A stretch of 64,000 nucleotides of DNA from Streptomyces sp. NRRL F-2580 (GCF_000720115.1 NZ_JOIR01000010.1:1-64000); one strand, 5' to 3'. Shown: positions 44,275 to 52,918, counted from the first letter of the stretch. The notes: generated by a model from the letters alone, not told the origin. Program-made: numbers and translations.

Positions 44275-45659
44275 CGCATCGCTTCCTTCACCTGGCCGAG
44301 TCCGTCGGTGAAATCATCGCCGTAGTTCTGGGCCTTCTGCGACTCCCAGTACGGGCCGCCGTTGTAGCGGGCCGCGATCTCGCGCATCTGGGCCTCGGTC
44401 AACTGGTCGGCCGGTACGTCCGCGTACGCGGTCTCCGCCTTGATCTGGGCCAGGTGGCCGGCGGCGATGAACGCGTTCTGCCGGTGGTCCTGGAGGGACT
44501 CCTCCACCAGGGCGCGCTGGGCGTCCGTGAGGTGCGCGGGGTCGTAGCCGAGGACCTCGGCACCGCGCCGCAGCTGGATGGCGATCGGCCCGAAGGACGT
44601 CTGGTCGGGCACGCCGCCGAGCCGGTGGGGGAGGTTCTCGGGCGTGATCGGGCTCAGCGGGAAGGCGGCCGCGTGGCGCAGGTGGTCCGTGACGTCGTCG
44701 GCGTAGCCGGGCTGCCCGGATATCTCGTTCCAGGCGATGCCCGCGACCAGCTCCACGGGCAGTCCCGCGTGCTCGGCGGCGGCCCGCAGGACCTCCTTGT
44801 TGCGGGCGATCCACCGGGCCTTCTCCGCGTCGCTCTCCGGCGGGTTCCAGTACATGTCCTCGCCCTGCGGCAGCCCGGAGATGCGCGTGCGGATGTCCTT
44901 GAGCTCGGGCGACATGTAGACGTCCCCGACCGTCCCGTGCACCTCCCGCTTCGGTCCGCTGCCCGGCAGGTGCGTCAGCGGGCTGTTGCGCGCCTCCTCG
45001 CCCTCCCGGCGCAGGTCCGCCATGGCGGCGTACAGGTCGGGCCGTTCGCCGCCGCGGATCCGCAGCTCGGGCATCAGCTCGTACGCCTGCTTCAGCGCGT
45101 GGACGCAGGCCTCGCGCGCCTCTCGTTCCACCGTCCGGGCCAGGTGGAAGCTGCCGCCCGCGTCGTCGTGGAGCCGGTTCGCCTCGTCGCGGATGTCGTC
45201 CACGTCCAGGGTGACCTCGGCCAGGAAGTCGAAGACGCCGGTCGTCGCGCGCATGTCCTCCCACTGGCACATCGGTTCCGCCTCCTGCGCGACCTTGGTG
45301 ATCGCGGCGCCCTTGGTGGCGATGAGCGAGGCGAGAGCCCGCTCCGACCGCGTGCCGTTGCCGTAGTGGGACTTGGCGGTGGTGAGGGCCAGGGCGTAGG
45401 CGTGCAGGGCGCTCGCCGCCTTGTCGAATGCCTCGGCCATGTGCGTCACCAGCTCCCGGGCGGCGGTGAGGCGCGCGCGGTACGTCTCGCTCCCCTCGCT
45501 GTGCCACTGGGTGTGCCGCTCCGCCCGCAGGGCGGGTTCCTCGACCTGTACGAGGAGCTCGCGCAGCCGGCGGAACTCGTCGGCGTTGCGCTCGACGAGC
45601 GCGGGGTTGCACTCGGCGAGGAAGCGGACGTCCGCGTGGTGGCTCAGGCCGCCGCTCAA
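44271..45659 (-). CDS. WXG-type secreted protein with C-terminal lysozyme/SLT-like domain
   Basis: A 462-residue protein. The N-terminal 100 residues are helical with a Trp-x-x-x-Gly turn (TQWHSEGSETYRARL, Trp52), as in WXG100/LXG proteins exported by type VII secretion. A helical middle with two loops follows to about 270. Residues 275-445 look like a lytic transglycosylase: AGLPVELVAGIAWNEISGQP with Glu312 as candidate acid, TSFGPIAIQLRRGAEVLGYD, and AARYNGGPYW at 430-438. There is no Sec signal peptide. Coupled by ATGA to a small helical protein upstream and to two membrane proteins downstream. It could be a toxin or a cell-wall remodelling enzyme. Confidence 0.75.
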   Translation of the reverse strand: MSGGLSHHADVRFLAECNPALVERNADEFRRLRELLVQVEEPALRAERHTQWHSEGSETYRARLTAARELVTHMAEAFDKAASALHAYALALTTAKSHYGNGTRSERALASLIATKGAAITKVAQEAEPMCQWEDMRATTGVFDFLAEVTLDVDDIRDEANRLHDDAGGSFHLARTVEREAREACVHALKQAYELMPELRIRGGERPDLYAAMADLRREGEEARNSPLTHLPGSGPKREVHGTVGDVYMSPELKDIRTRISGLPQGEDMYWNPPESDAEKARWIARNKEVLRAAAEHAGLPVELVAGIAWNEISGQPGYADDVTDHLRHAAAFPLSPITPENLPHRLGGVPDQTSFGPIAIQLRRGAEVLGYDPAHLTDAQRALVEESLQDHRQNAFIAAGHLAQIKAETAYADVPADQLTEAQMREIAARYNGGPYWESQKAQNYGDDFTDGLGQVKEAMR

Positions 45660-46084
45660 CGGTCCTTGTCCTCCGGCTTCACGTACACGCCGGTGTCGAC
45701 GACCATGCGGAGGAACGCGGCGGCGGTGTCGTCGTCGACGCGGGCGAAGCCGGTGCCGGTGGTCTTCAGGCGGGTGGCCAGGCCGGCGAACAGGGCCACC
45801 GTGTCCTTGAACTGGTCGTCGGCGAACCGCGCGAAGCGCAGGGCCTGCGCCGCGACATCGGGGTGCGCGCGGGGCGCGCGGGCCATCGTGCTCGCGTCAC
45901 CGTCGGGCCGGCCCTCGTGCAGGAGCGCGGCGATCTCGATCAGCAGGTTCGCGTTGCCGTTGATGGACGGTGCCCCGGCCACCAGTTCCCCCGCGGGCGC
46001 CGGCTGATGGAGGCGCGGGGGAACGGGCTGCTCCCCGGCCTGCGCCGCGGCCTTGCACTCGGCCCACTCCGCGTCGAACGTCAT
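45656..46084 (-). CDS. Small helical Esx-like partner of the muralytic protein
   Basis: A 142-residue protein. After a Pro-rich opening, residues about 65-135 form two long helices (HPDVAAQALRFARFADDQFK, ATRLKTTGTGFARVDDDTAA), the hairpin layout of Esx-type partners, although the Trp-x-Gly turn is replaced. It is the first gene of the four-gene set and its stop overlaps the effector start by four bases. A chaperone or co-secreted partner role is inferred. Confidence 0.65.
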   Translation of the reverse strand: MTFDAEWAECKAAAQAGEQPVPPRLHQPAPAGELVAGAPSINGNANLLIEIAALLHEGRPDGDASTMARAPRAHPDVAAQALRFARFADDQFKDTVALFAGLATRLKTTGTGFARVDDDTAAAFLRMVVDTGVYVKPEDKDR

Positions 46085-46495
46085 GACTTCCCCCCGATGT
46101 GGTGGTCATGCGCATGTTAAGTCGGACCACCCCCCTCGCGCCCCCACCGCCCCTCACACCCCAAAACCCCCAACCCCTCGCCCCTGCGAGCCGCGCGAGC
46201 TCGGCGGTGGCGGTTACCGGGGCGCGGGTTTTCGGGATGCGGGGGGCCGGGGCGCGGGGGGCCGGGATGCGGTGGGGGCGGACGTTGAAAGACCCAAAGA
46301 ACTGGGGGAAAGAACCAACCAACCCCACCAAACCCGGACCGTGTCGCTCGGATGGGTGAAACGTGGCAACTGGGCTGGATTTGGGGAGGGTTGGCGGGCA
46401 TATGCTCGCCCCGACCACCACAGACATGAGACGGCCCCCGGCGGGACTGGCATCCCGGCCGAGGGCCTGACCAACTAGGAAGCAACACCTTCCCT
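46085..46495. promoter_or_regulatory. Divergent intergenic region with hairpin before the winged-helix gene
   Basis: A 411-base region with no gene. The left half is very C/A-rich on one strand, with repeated CCCC and GGGATGCGGGGGGCCGGG-like units; the centre near 46290-46350 is AT-richer and could hold promoters in both directions. At 46433-46467 GGCCCCCGGC, GGG...CCC and GGCCGAGGGCC form an interrupted hairpin, followed by AGGAAG/CTTCCC flanking the ATG at 46496. Similar hairpins occur upstream of helix-turn-helix genes in streptomycetes (memory). Confidence 0.45.
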
Positions 46496-47539
46496 ATGGC
46501 TCCTCAGCACCTTAGCGCGCCGACGCGCGCAGCGGCCCGTGTTCGACCCGGGACCCCCCGATCCGGTGTCCTTCACGTCAACACGCCGCACAGGCGTCAC
46601 TTCACCGTGGTGGGCAACCACCTCCTCCAGCACGCCGATCTGTCGGCGACGGCGATCGGGGTCGGCGCCTACATCCAGTCGCTGCCCGACGGGGCCCCCG
46701 TCGGGATCAAGGCGCTCACGGAGCGGTTCCGCGAGGGGGAGGTGCGGATCGCCTCCGCCCTGCGGGAGTTGGAGCGGCACGGCTACCTGGAGCGGCGGCG
46801 CGAACGGCTGGCGACCGGGCAGGTGGTGACCCGGACGTTCTCGTACAACAGGCCGGGAGCTGTCGCTGGTCCTGACCGCCCGCCGACTTCGGATGGGCCC
46901 CTGCCTTGCGATGATCCGCCGTCGCCTCTCGACGAGCCGCCGTCGCCTGCCGATGACCCGCCGTCGCTTGCGGATGACCCGCCGGCTTGCGATGACCACC
47001 CGTCTTCCGACGATCCGCCGCCTCCGGATGGCCCGCCTTCGCCTCCATCGTCACCGCTTCCGCTTCCGCCTCCGCCTCCGCCTCCGCCACTGCCGGTCCG
47101 GGAGCCCTTGCCGGCGCCGGGGTCGGGGCCGGCGTCGGCTCGGAGGGGTCGGGCCTTCGATGCTCTGCCCGTGCCGCGGGCGTTGCACCCCGGCGCGGCC
47201 GATCTGCTCGCCGGGCTGCGGCGGCACGATTCGCGGCTCCTGCTGTCCGAACGCGACGTACGGCGGCTCGTTCCGGGGGTATCGGCCTGGCTGGAGCGCG
47301 GGGCCGACCCCGAGGCGGTGGCGCGAGCACTGTCCAGCGACCTCCCCGAGCACATGCGCGACCCCGCGTCCGTCCTCGCGTACCGGCTCGGCGAACTGGT
47401 CCCGCCGCACCTCCCGCCCGCACCGGTGATCCGGCGGCCCAGACGGCCGGATCCCCTCCAGAACTGCGACAGCTGCGATCGCGCCTTCCGTGCCCCGGCT
47501 CCGGGTCGTTGCCGCGACTGTCCGCCGGCCGCCGCCTAG
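46496..47539 (+). CDS. Winged helix-turn-helix protein with Pro-rich linker and Cys-rich end
   Basis: A 347-residue protein. Residues about 35-110 form a winged helix (DLSATAIGVGAYIQSLPDGA, RFREGEVRIASALRELERHG) like replication or transcription regulators. An 80-residue Asp-Asp-Pro-Pro linker follows, encoded by tandem repeats near 46920-47100. Then comes a helical domain (LHPGAADLLAGLRRHDSRLL, EAVARALSSDLPEHMRDPAS) and a Cys-x2-Cys...Cys-x3-Cys end (NCDSCDRAFRAPAPGRCRDC) that may bind zinc. Such proteins are frequent in Streptomyces; targets are unknown. Confidence 0.82.
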   Translation: MAPQHLSAPTRAAARVRPGTPRSGVLHVNTPHRRHFTVVGNHLLQHADLSATAIGVGAYIQSLPDGAPVGIKALTERFREGEVRIASALRELERHGYLERRRERLATGQVVTRTFSYNRPGAVAGPDRPPTSDGPLPCDDPPSPLDEPPSPADDPPSLADDPPACDDHPSSDDPPPPDGPPSPPSSPLPLPPPPPPPPLPVREPLPAPGSGPASARRGRAFDALPVPRALHPGAADLLAGLRRHDSRLLLSERDVRRLVPGVSAWLERGADPEAVARALSSDLPEHMRDPASVLAYRLGELVPPHLPPAPVIRRPRRPDPLQNCDSCDRAFRAPAPGRCRDCPPAAA

Positions 47540-47566
47540 GCCCGGACAGGGCTCAGGGCTCAGGGC

Positions 47567-47995
47567 TCAGCGGGAGGTGACGGCCTGTTCCAGGAGGGCG
47601 TGCAGGACGCGCTGGTCCTGGGGGGTGAGGCCGGACAGGGGGGAGTCCAGGGCGAGCAGGGCCAGGAGGCGCTCGCGCAGTGCGGTGCCCTCGGCGGTGA
47701 GGACGAGGTGCTTGGCGCGGCGGTCGGTGGGGTGCGGGTGGCGCTCCACCAGGCTCTGCTTCTCCAGCTTGTCGACGACGAAGGTGGTGTTGGAGGGCTC
47801 GCAGCTCATGCGTTCGGCGAGCTCCCGCATGGTCATCGGCCCGCTCATCTCCCGCAGTGCGGTCGCCTGGGGCGCGGTGAGGCCGAGGGTGGCGGCGCGC
47901 TCCCGCACGTGCTCGGCGATCCGCTGCGCCAGTCCGTTCACCAGACCGCACAGCTGGCGCTCGGCAATGACCTGCTGCTCGGGGGGCGTCGTCAT
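47567..47995 (-). CDS. MarR-family regulator
   Basis: A 142-residue regulator with helix-turn-helix MTMRELAERMSCEPSNTTFV and wing QSLVERHPHPTDRRAKHLVL. It is divergent from the metallo-beta-lactamase-fold gene at 48130. A cysteine in the recognition region (MSCEPS) could be redox-active, but a single Cys is weak evidence. Confidence 0.92.
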   Translation of the reverse strand: MTTPPEQQVIAERQLCGLVNGLAQRIAEHVRERAATLGLTAPQATALREMSGPMTMRELAERMSCEPSNTTFVVDKLEKQSLVERHPHPTDRRAKHLVLTAEGTALRERLLALLALDSPLSGLTPQDQRVLHALLEQAVTSR

Positions 47996-48129
47996 GCCAC
48001 CACCCTAGCAAGTCCGTCAAGACTGAATATTTCCAGCTTGAATGATTCGAGCTTGATGTTTATGGTGACGTCGTCGCCGCGGGGCACGAACGCCGTGGCG
48101 ACCTGATGACGACTCACGGAAGAGGACCC
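47996..48129. promoter_or_regulatory. Shared promoter/operator region of the marR and hydrolase genes
   Basis: The AT-rich stretch near 48017-48060 contains TCAAGACTGAATATTTCC followed by CAGCTTGAATGATTCGAGCT, giving several TCAAG/CTTGA half-sites in opposite orientation at about 10- to 20-base spacing. This is typical for MarR binding. Assignment to the adjacent MarR is inferred. Confidence 0.55.
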
Positions 48130-49020
48130 ATGGCTGAGTTGACGGTGGACCAGGAGCAGGACGTACGGCTGCGCCGCCCGGCGGGCATCCGCTCGATACG
48201 GCTCGGCGACACGAAGGTGTCGTACGTGCCGGACGGCGATGTGCGGCTCCGGCCGCTGAGCGTGCTGCCCGGGACCACCGACGAGGTGTGGGCCGCGCAC
48301 CCGGAGTACCTGGACGCCACGGGCCACCTCGTGGGCAGCGTCGGCGCACTGCTCGTCGAGCGCGGCGACCGCGCGCTGCTGATCGACGCGGGCTTCGGCC
48401 CGCAGACGCACGAGGCCCCGGACGGCCCCATCGGCACGATCCACGGAGGCGCCCTCGCCGACGGCCTGGCCGAACTCGGCCGCCGCCCGCAGGACATCGA
48501 GGCCGTGGCCTTCACCCACCTCCACGCCGACCACCTCGGCTGGGCCTGCCACCCCGCCCCCGGCGGCGACCAGCCGGTGTTCGCCCACGCCGACTACCTG
48601 ATCTCCGAGCCGGAGTGGGAGCGGCGCGACCTCCTGGAGGACCAGGGCATGGGCGAGCAGGTCGCCGCCCTCGCGCCGCGGGTGCGTACCGTCACCGACG
48701 GGCAGGAGATCTTCCCCGGCGTGCGCGTGCGGATCACCGCGGGCCACACCGTCGGGCACGCCGAGTACGTCATCACCGGGGGCGGACGGCGCCTGATCGC
48801 CTTCGGCGACGCCATGCACTCCCCGATCCAGGTCGACCACCCCGACTGGTCCTCGGCCTTCGACCACGACCAGGCCCGGACCGCCGACCACCGCCACCGC
48901 CTCGTCGCCGAGCTGGCGGAGCCCGACACGATCGGCTTCGGCGTCCACTTCGCCGACGTCGTGTTCGGCCGCGTGCAGCGGGATGGAGAGGGTCCGGCCT
49001 GGCGCCCCCTGGATGCCTGA
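48130..49020 (+). CDS. Metallo-beta-lactamase-fold hydrolase
   Basis: A 296-residue MBL-fold protein. The metal-binding motif is FTHLHADHLGWACH (His-x-His-x-Asp-His), later ligands are in AGHTVGHAEYVI and AFGDAMHSP, and a final His lies in FGVHFADVVFGR. This pattern fits the quorum-quenching lactonase/MBL hydrolase branch rather than a true beta-lactamase. ATG at 48130 has GGAAGAGG before it; an ATG eight codons upstream is less likely. Substrate unknown; likely repressed by the divergent MarR. Confidence 0.9.
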   Translation: MAELTVDQEQDVRLRRPAGIRSIRLGDTKVSYVPDGDVRLRPLSVLPGTTDEVWAAHPEYLDATGHLVGSVGALLVERGDRALLIDAGFGPQTHEAPDGPIGTIHGGALADGLAELGRRPQDIEAVAFTHLHADHLGWACHPAPGGDQPVFAHADYLISEPEWERRDLLEDQGMGEQVAALAPRVRTVTDGQEIFPGVRVRITAGHTVGHAEYVITGGGRRLIAFGDAMHSPIQVDHPDWSSAFDHDQARTADHRHRLVAELAEPDTIGFGVHFADVVFGRVQRDGEGPAWRPLDA

Positions 49021-49041
49021 GCACTGGATCAGGTGAGAGGT

Positions 49042-49066
49042 ATGGTGCTAGCGTCATTAGCACCAT
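49042..49066. promoter_or_regulatory. Palindromic operator covering the GntR start codon
   Basis: ATGGTGCTA (49042-49050) and TAGCACCAT (49058-49066) are a perfect 9-bp inverted repeat with a 7-base spacer; the right arm includes the start codon. No ribosome binding site is present, so the gene is probably transcribed as a leaderless mRNA and autorepressed. Confidence 0.7.
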
Positions 49067-49412
49067 GTTGCTGAAGCTGAACATCGCGGACGACCGGCCC
49101 CTGCACGAGCAGGTGGCCGGGGCCGTGCGGCGGGCCGTCGCCGAGGGGGAGTGCGCCCCGGGGGACCGGCTGCCGCCCGCGCGGGACCTCGCGCAGGCGC
49201 TCGGGGTGAACGCGAACACCGTCCTGCGCGGGCTGCGCGCCCTGCGCGACGAAGGGGTGCTGGAGTTCCGGCGGGGGCGCGGGGTCACCGTGGCCGGCGG
49301 AGCCGACACGCGCTCCGCGCTGCTGGAGCGCGTACGCGAGCTGGTGGCCGACGGGGCACGCCTGGGCTACGGCAAGGACGATCTCATCGAAATGATCAAG
49401 GGGGCGCCGTGA
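49065..49412 (+). CDS. GntR-family regulator (YtrA-like)
   Basis: A 115-residue short GntR protein. The winged helix is residues 10-75 (RPLHEQVAGAVRRAVAEGEC, ARDLAQALGVNANTVLRGLR, EFRRGRGVTV), with only a small C-terminal dimer helix, as in the YtrA subfamily that controls membrane or ABC-transporter genes. The stop overlaps the DUF1648-type gene by four bases, so it forms a two-gene autoregulated operon. Confidence 0.92.
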   Translation: MLLKLNIADDRPLHEQVAGAVRRAVAEGECAPGDRLPPARDLAQALGVNANTVLRGLRALRDEGVLEFRRGRGVTVAGGADTRSALLERVRELVADGARLGYGKDDLIEMIKGAP

Positions 49413-50431
49413 GCCGGACGGGCACGGGCAGGAGTAGGAGTAGGAGTAGGGGCAGGGGCAGGGCGTTAGGGCTGGCCGGCTGGGTGGCCGGGGTCGGGGC
49501 GGTGCTGGTGGGACTGCCCCTGACGGCGAGTGCACGGCTGCCGGACCGGATGGCCACCCACTGGGGCGGCGGTGGCGGTGGCGGTGGTGGCGCGTCCGCG
49601 GCACCCGACGGCTCCACGTCGTTCGGGGAGTCGCTGGCCCTCCCGACGGCGATCTGGGCCGTACTGGCCCTGGGGGTCGCCGTGTTCACCGTGGCCCGGG
49701 CTCGGGCCGCGACCGTACTGCTGCCCAGTGGTGTGCTCCTGGCCGGCGCGCAGGCCGCGATCGTACGGGCCAACCTGGACCACGAGGACTGGCGGCAGGC
49801 CGATCCGCCGGACGGCCGGGTGGTGGCGGCGGTGCTCGCCGCGGCGGTCCTGGCGGCCGTTGCCGGAGCGTTGATCAACCGTCAGGGGCCGGTGACGGCC
49901 GTGAGCCCGGCCGCCGGTGCTCCCGTCATGGACATCCCCGCGGGCGAGCGGCTCGTATGGCTCGCCCGGACGTCGAACCCGTGGCTCCGGCTCACCGCCG
50001 CCGGCCTCGGAGCCGTAGCGGCCGTCGCCGCGGTCGCCGGGGCGGGCGGGCTGCTCGGGCCGGCGTGGCAGCTCGTCGCGCCGTTCGGCGTCGCCTCCGT
50101 GTCGGCGCTCGCCTTCTCCTCCGTACGGGCACGGGTCACCGGGCAGGGGCTGGAGGTCGGCTTCGGGCCGCTCGGGTGGCCCGTACGGCGCTGGGCCGCC
50201 GCGGACATCGAATCGGCCCGTGCCGAGGACCGGACGCCCACCCAGGTCGGCGGCTGGGGCTACCGGCTCAGCGGGCTCGGTACGACGGTGATGCTGCGCG
50301 CCGGGGAATGCCTGGTCGTCCGCTCCCGCGGCAAGGACTTCGCGGTGAGCGTCGACGACGCCGCCCGGGGCGCGGCCCTCCTCAACTCCCTCGTCACCGG
50401 CACCCGTTCGACGCCCCAGGCCCTGTCCTAG
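49409..50431 (+). CDS. DUF1648-type membrane protein
   Basis: A 340-residue protein with about six helices. The first loop contains the DUF1648 motif (ARLPDRMATHWGGGG), with a run of eight or nine glycines inserted. Helices follow (AIWAVLALGVAVFTVARARA, GAVAAVAAVAGAGGLLGPAW) and a C-terminal soluble PH-like region (YRLSGLGTTVMLRAGECLVV). GTG start is coupled to gntR. The poly-Gly and the basic repeat at the start (GRSRSRSRGRGRA) look slippage-prone. Function unknown. Confidence 0.85.
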   Translation: MSRTGTGRSRSRSRGRGRALGLAGWVAGVGAVLVGLPLTASARLPDRMATHWGGGGGGGGGASAAPDGSTSFGESLALPTAIWAVLALGVAVFTVARARAATVLLPSGVLLAGAQAAIVRANLDHEDWRQADPPDGRVVAAVLAAAVLAAVAGALINRQGPVTAVSPAAGAPVMDIPAGERLVWLARTSNPWLRLTAAGLGAVAAVAAVAGAGGLLGPAWQLVAPFGVASVSALAFSSVRARVTGQGLEVGFGPLGWPVRRWAAADIESARAEDRTPTQVGGWGYRLSGLGTTVMLRAGECLVVRSRGKDFAVSVDDAARGAALLNSLVTGTRSTPQALS

Positions 50432-50539
50432 GAAGCGCGGCGGACCGTGCCCGCAGCCGCGCGGTGGTGGCTCGGCCGGGTGCCGTACACCCGCTGGAAG
50501 GCCACGCTCAGTCCGAAGGCGCTGCGGTAGCCGACCGAG
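50428..50539 (-). pseudogene. C-terminal remnant of an AraC-family regulator
   Basis: Reading the minus strand, only the last helix-turn-helix of an AraC protein survives (VGYRSAFGLSVAFQRVYGTR, then PSHHR and stop at 50428). The rest is gone, and the plus-strand sequence immediately next to it belongs to another truncated gene. No start codon or promoter remains. Confidence 0.8.
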
Positions 50540-50692
50540 GACTACGTCGCCCTGCTGAACCTGCTCAACGGCTGGATCGAGGAGCGCCGCTTCGCCACCC
50601 TCGCCGACGGCGTCCAGCGCGCCCTGGGCCGCGAGCCCCGCGACTTCGCCGACTACGTCGGCCGCACCGCCGCCGCCGGGGTGTGGCACTGA
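50537..50692 (+). pseudogene. C-terminal remnant of an NmrA/SDR-type NAD(P)-binding oxidoreductase
   Basis: About 51 residues without a start (LNLLNGWIEERRFATLADGV, RALGREPRDFADYVGRTAAA, GVWH and stop) match the C-terminus usual in NmrA-like oxidoreductases (memory of the GREPRDFADY motif). It abuts the AraC remnant head to head, so one deletion probably removed both 5' halves and the shared promoter. Confidence 0.75.
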
Positions 50693-50831
50693 TCGACGGG
50701 GGTGTGGCAGTGATCTGCACGCGGGGGCAGCCATCTCCACGCGTGCGGCACAGATCGGTGTCAGTGGCACCGATCGGTGTCAGTGGGGTGGAGCGTCCGT
50801 GAAGAAGGGCTCCGGGGGCTGGTCGGGCCGG

Positions 50832-50861
50832 GTTACCGCTACGTAAATTACCCGCGGTAAC
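50832..50861. promoter_or_regulatory. Inverted repeat upstream of the first acyl-CoA synthetase
   Basis: GTTACCGC (50832-50839) and GCGGTAAC (50854-50861) are exact inverted copies with a 14-base AT-rich spacer, 29 bases before the ATG at 50890. The layout fits a TetR/FadR-type operator over a promoter; the regulator is not in the window. Confidence 0.6.
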
Positions 50862-50889
50862 GCTCGTGCCGAGCCAAGGAGAGTGCGCC

Positions 50890-52800
50890 ATGGGAGCCGA
50901 GCTGAAGCCCGACAGCCCCGCCGGTACCGCCAGCCCCATCAGCTCCGTCCAACCCGTCGAACCCGTCAAGACCGTGATCAACGGGGTGGTGCGCGAGGTA
51001 CGGGTCCCCGCGCTCGTGGGCCCGCCGCAGCAGGGATCCCTCGGGGACATCCCCTTCGACAACGCCCACCAGGCTCCCCGCGAAGCGGTCCTCGCCCGCA
51101 AGGAGCGGGACGGGTCCTGGCGAGACGTCTCGGCCGCCGAGTTCGCGGCCGAAGTGCTCGCCGTCGCCAAGGGCCTGATCGCCGAGGGGCTGCGCGAGGG
51201 CGACCGGCTGGCGATCATGGCCCGGACGACCTACGAGTGGACCCTGCTCGACTTCGCCGGATGGGCCGCAGGGCTGGTCACCGTACCGATCTACCCCACC
51301 TCCTCCGCCCTCCAGGCCCGCTGGATCATCCAGGACTCCGGAGCCGTGGCCTGCGCCGTCGAGGACACGGCGCAGGCCCGGCTCATCAGCAACGAGCGGG
51401 CCCACCTGCCCTGGCTCGCCCACCTGTGGGAATTCGACACCGGCGCCGTGGCCCGGCTGATCAAGGCCGGGGAACGCATCCCCGACGCGGTGGTGCACAA
51501 CCGGCGCGCCGCCCGTACGCCGGACGCCGTCGCCACCCTCATCTACACCTCCGGCACCACCGGGCAGCCCAAGGGATGCGTGATCACCCACGCCAACTTC
51601 TTCGCCCAGGTGGACAACGCGGTCGAACTGCTGCACCCCGTCTTCAAGTCCGTCAGCAAGGACCCGGCCTCCACCCTCCTCTTCCTCCCGCTCAGCCACG
51701 TCTTCGGACGCATGGTCGCCGTGGGCTGCCTGCGGGCCCGCGTCAAGCTCGGACACGCCCCCAGCATCAGCACCGACGACCTCCTCGCCGACCTGGCAGG
51801 CTTCCGGCCGACCTTCCTCCTGGCCATCCCGTACGTGCTGGAGAAGGTCTACAACACCGCCCGGGCCACCGCCGAGAGCATGGGCCGGGCCTCCTCCTTC
51901 GACCGGGCCGCCCGCATCGCGCAGCGCCTCGGCGAGCTGGCCAAGGGCAAGGCCCCCGGACTCGTGCTGCGCGCCGGCCGCGCCCTGTACGACCCGCTCG
52001 TCTACCGGCGGATCCGGGCCGCGCTCGGCGGCCGCGTCCGCTACATCCTGAGCGGCGGCTCCCCGCTGGGCCGGCGGCTCGCCGCCTTCTACACCGGCGC
52101 CGGCATCGAGGTCTTCGAGGGCTACGGCCTGACGGAGACCACCGGCGCGAGCACCGTGACCCCGCCGCAGCACCCCCGGCTCGGCACGGTGGGCTGGCCG
52201 CTGCCCGGCACGGCCGTACACATCGCGGAGGACGGCGAGGTGCTGCTGGCCGGCGGACACGTCTTCGCCGGCTACTGGAACAGCGGGCACGCCCTCCCGT
52301 ACGGGAGCTGGCTGGCCACCGGCGACATCGGGGAGCTCGACGCCGACGGGTACCTCACCATCACCGGCCGCAAGAAGGACCTGATCATCACCTCCGGCGG
52401 CAAGAACGTGGCCCCCGCACCCCTGGAGGACTGGCTGCGCGCCCACCCGCTGGTCGGCCAGTGCATGGTGGTCGGCGACAACCGCCCGTACATCACCGCG
52501 CTGATCACCCTGGAGCCGGACGGGCTGCACCACTGGCGCCAGATGCACAGGAAGCAGGGCGTGCCGATGCGCGAGCTGGTGCGGGACGAGGAACTGCTGG
52601 CGGACCTCCAGCGGGCGGTCGACGAGGCGAACCGGCTGGTGTCGCGGGCCGAGTCGATCCGCCGCTTCGCCGTCCTGCCGGGCGAGTTCACCGAGGCGCG
52701 CGGCCACCTGACCCCGTCGATGAAACTCAAGCGGGGCGCGGTCGCCCGTGACTACGCGGACCGGATCGAGGAGCTGTACCGGGGCCCGCGGGACGCCTAG
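50890..52800 (+). CDS. Long-chain acyl-CoA synthetase (AMP-forming)
   Basis: A 636-residue ANL-superfamily ligase that activates fatty acids to acyl-CoA. Motifs: ATLIYTSGTTGQPKGCVITH (P-loop), EGYGLTETTGASTVTPPQ, LATGDIGELDADGYLTITGR, KKDLIITSGGKNVAP and the C-terminal catalytic lysine in SMKLKRGAVARDY. ATG at 50890 has AAGGAG eight bases upstream. A second, diverged copy lies at 55775-57547. The upstream palindrome suggests lipid-responsive repression. Confidence 0.95.
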   Translation: MGAELKPDSPAGTASPISSVQPVEPVKTVINGVVREVRVPALVGPPQQGSLGDIPFDNAHQAPREAVLARKERDGSWRDVSAAEFAAEVLAVAKGLIAEGLREGDRLAIMARTTYEWTLLDFAGWAAGLVTVPIYPTSSALQARWIIQDSGAVACAVEDTAQARLISNERAHLPWLAHLWEFDTGAVARLIKAGERIPDAVVHNRRAARTPDAVATLIYTSGTTGQPKGCVITHANFFAQVDNAVELLHPVFKSVSKDPASTLLFLPLSHVFGRMVAVGCLRARVKLGHAPSISTDDLLADLAGFRPTFLLAIPYVLEKVYNTARATAESMGRASSFDRAARIAQRLGELAKGKAPGLVLRAGRALYDPLVYRRIRAALGGRVRYILSGGSPLGRRLAAFYTGAGIEVFEGYGLTETTGASTVTPPQHPRLGTVGWPLPGTAVHIAEDGEVLLAGGHVFAGYWNSGHALPYGSWLATGDIGELDADGYLTITGRKKDLIITSGGKNVAPAPLEDWLRAHPLVGQCMVVGDNRPYITALITLEPDGLHHWRQMHRKQGVPMRELVRDEELLADLQRAVDEANRLVSRAESIRRFAVLPGEFTEARGHLTPSMKLKRGAVARDYADRIEELYRGPRDA

Positions 52801-52874
52801 CGGCGGGCCGGGTGGGTGTGGGCCAGCCGGGCGGGTGTGGCCGGGCGGGCTGGGCGGGTTGGGGCTGCGTTCCT

Positions 52875-52906
52875 GTCCCGTCGGGGAGTGGTCCCCCCGA
52901 CGGGAC
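52875..52906. terminator. Bidirectional hairpin between synthetase and lipase genes
   Basis: GTCCCGTCGGGG (52875-52886) pairs exactly with CCCCGACGGGAC (52895-52906). It lies between two convergent genes, 75 bases after one stop and 13 bases beyond the other, and can end both transcripts. Confidence 0.85.
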
Positions 52907-52918
52907 GGGGCGTGCCGG

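Noticed and set aside
48288..49412. An extended reading frame fusing into the GntR gene from upstream
   Set aside because: The upstream part is a shadow of the metallo-beta-lactamase-fold gene in another frame; the GntR protein starts at 49065 within a palindromic operator.
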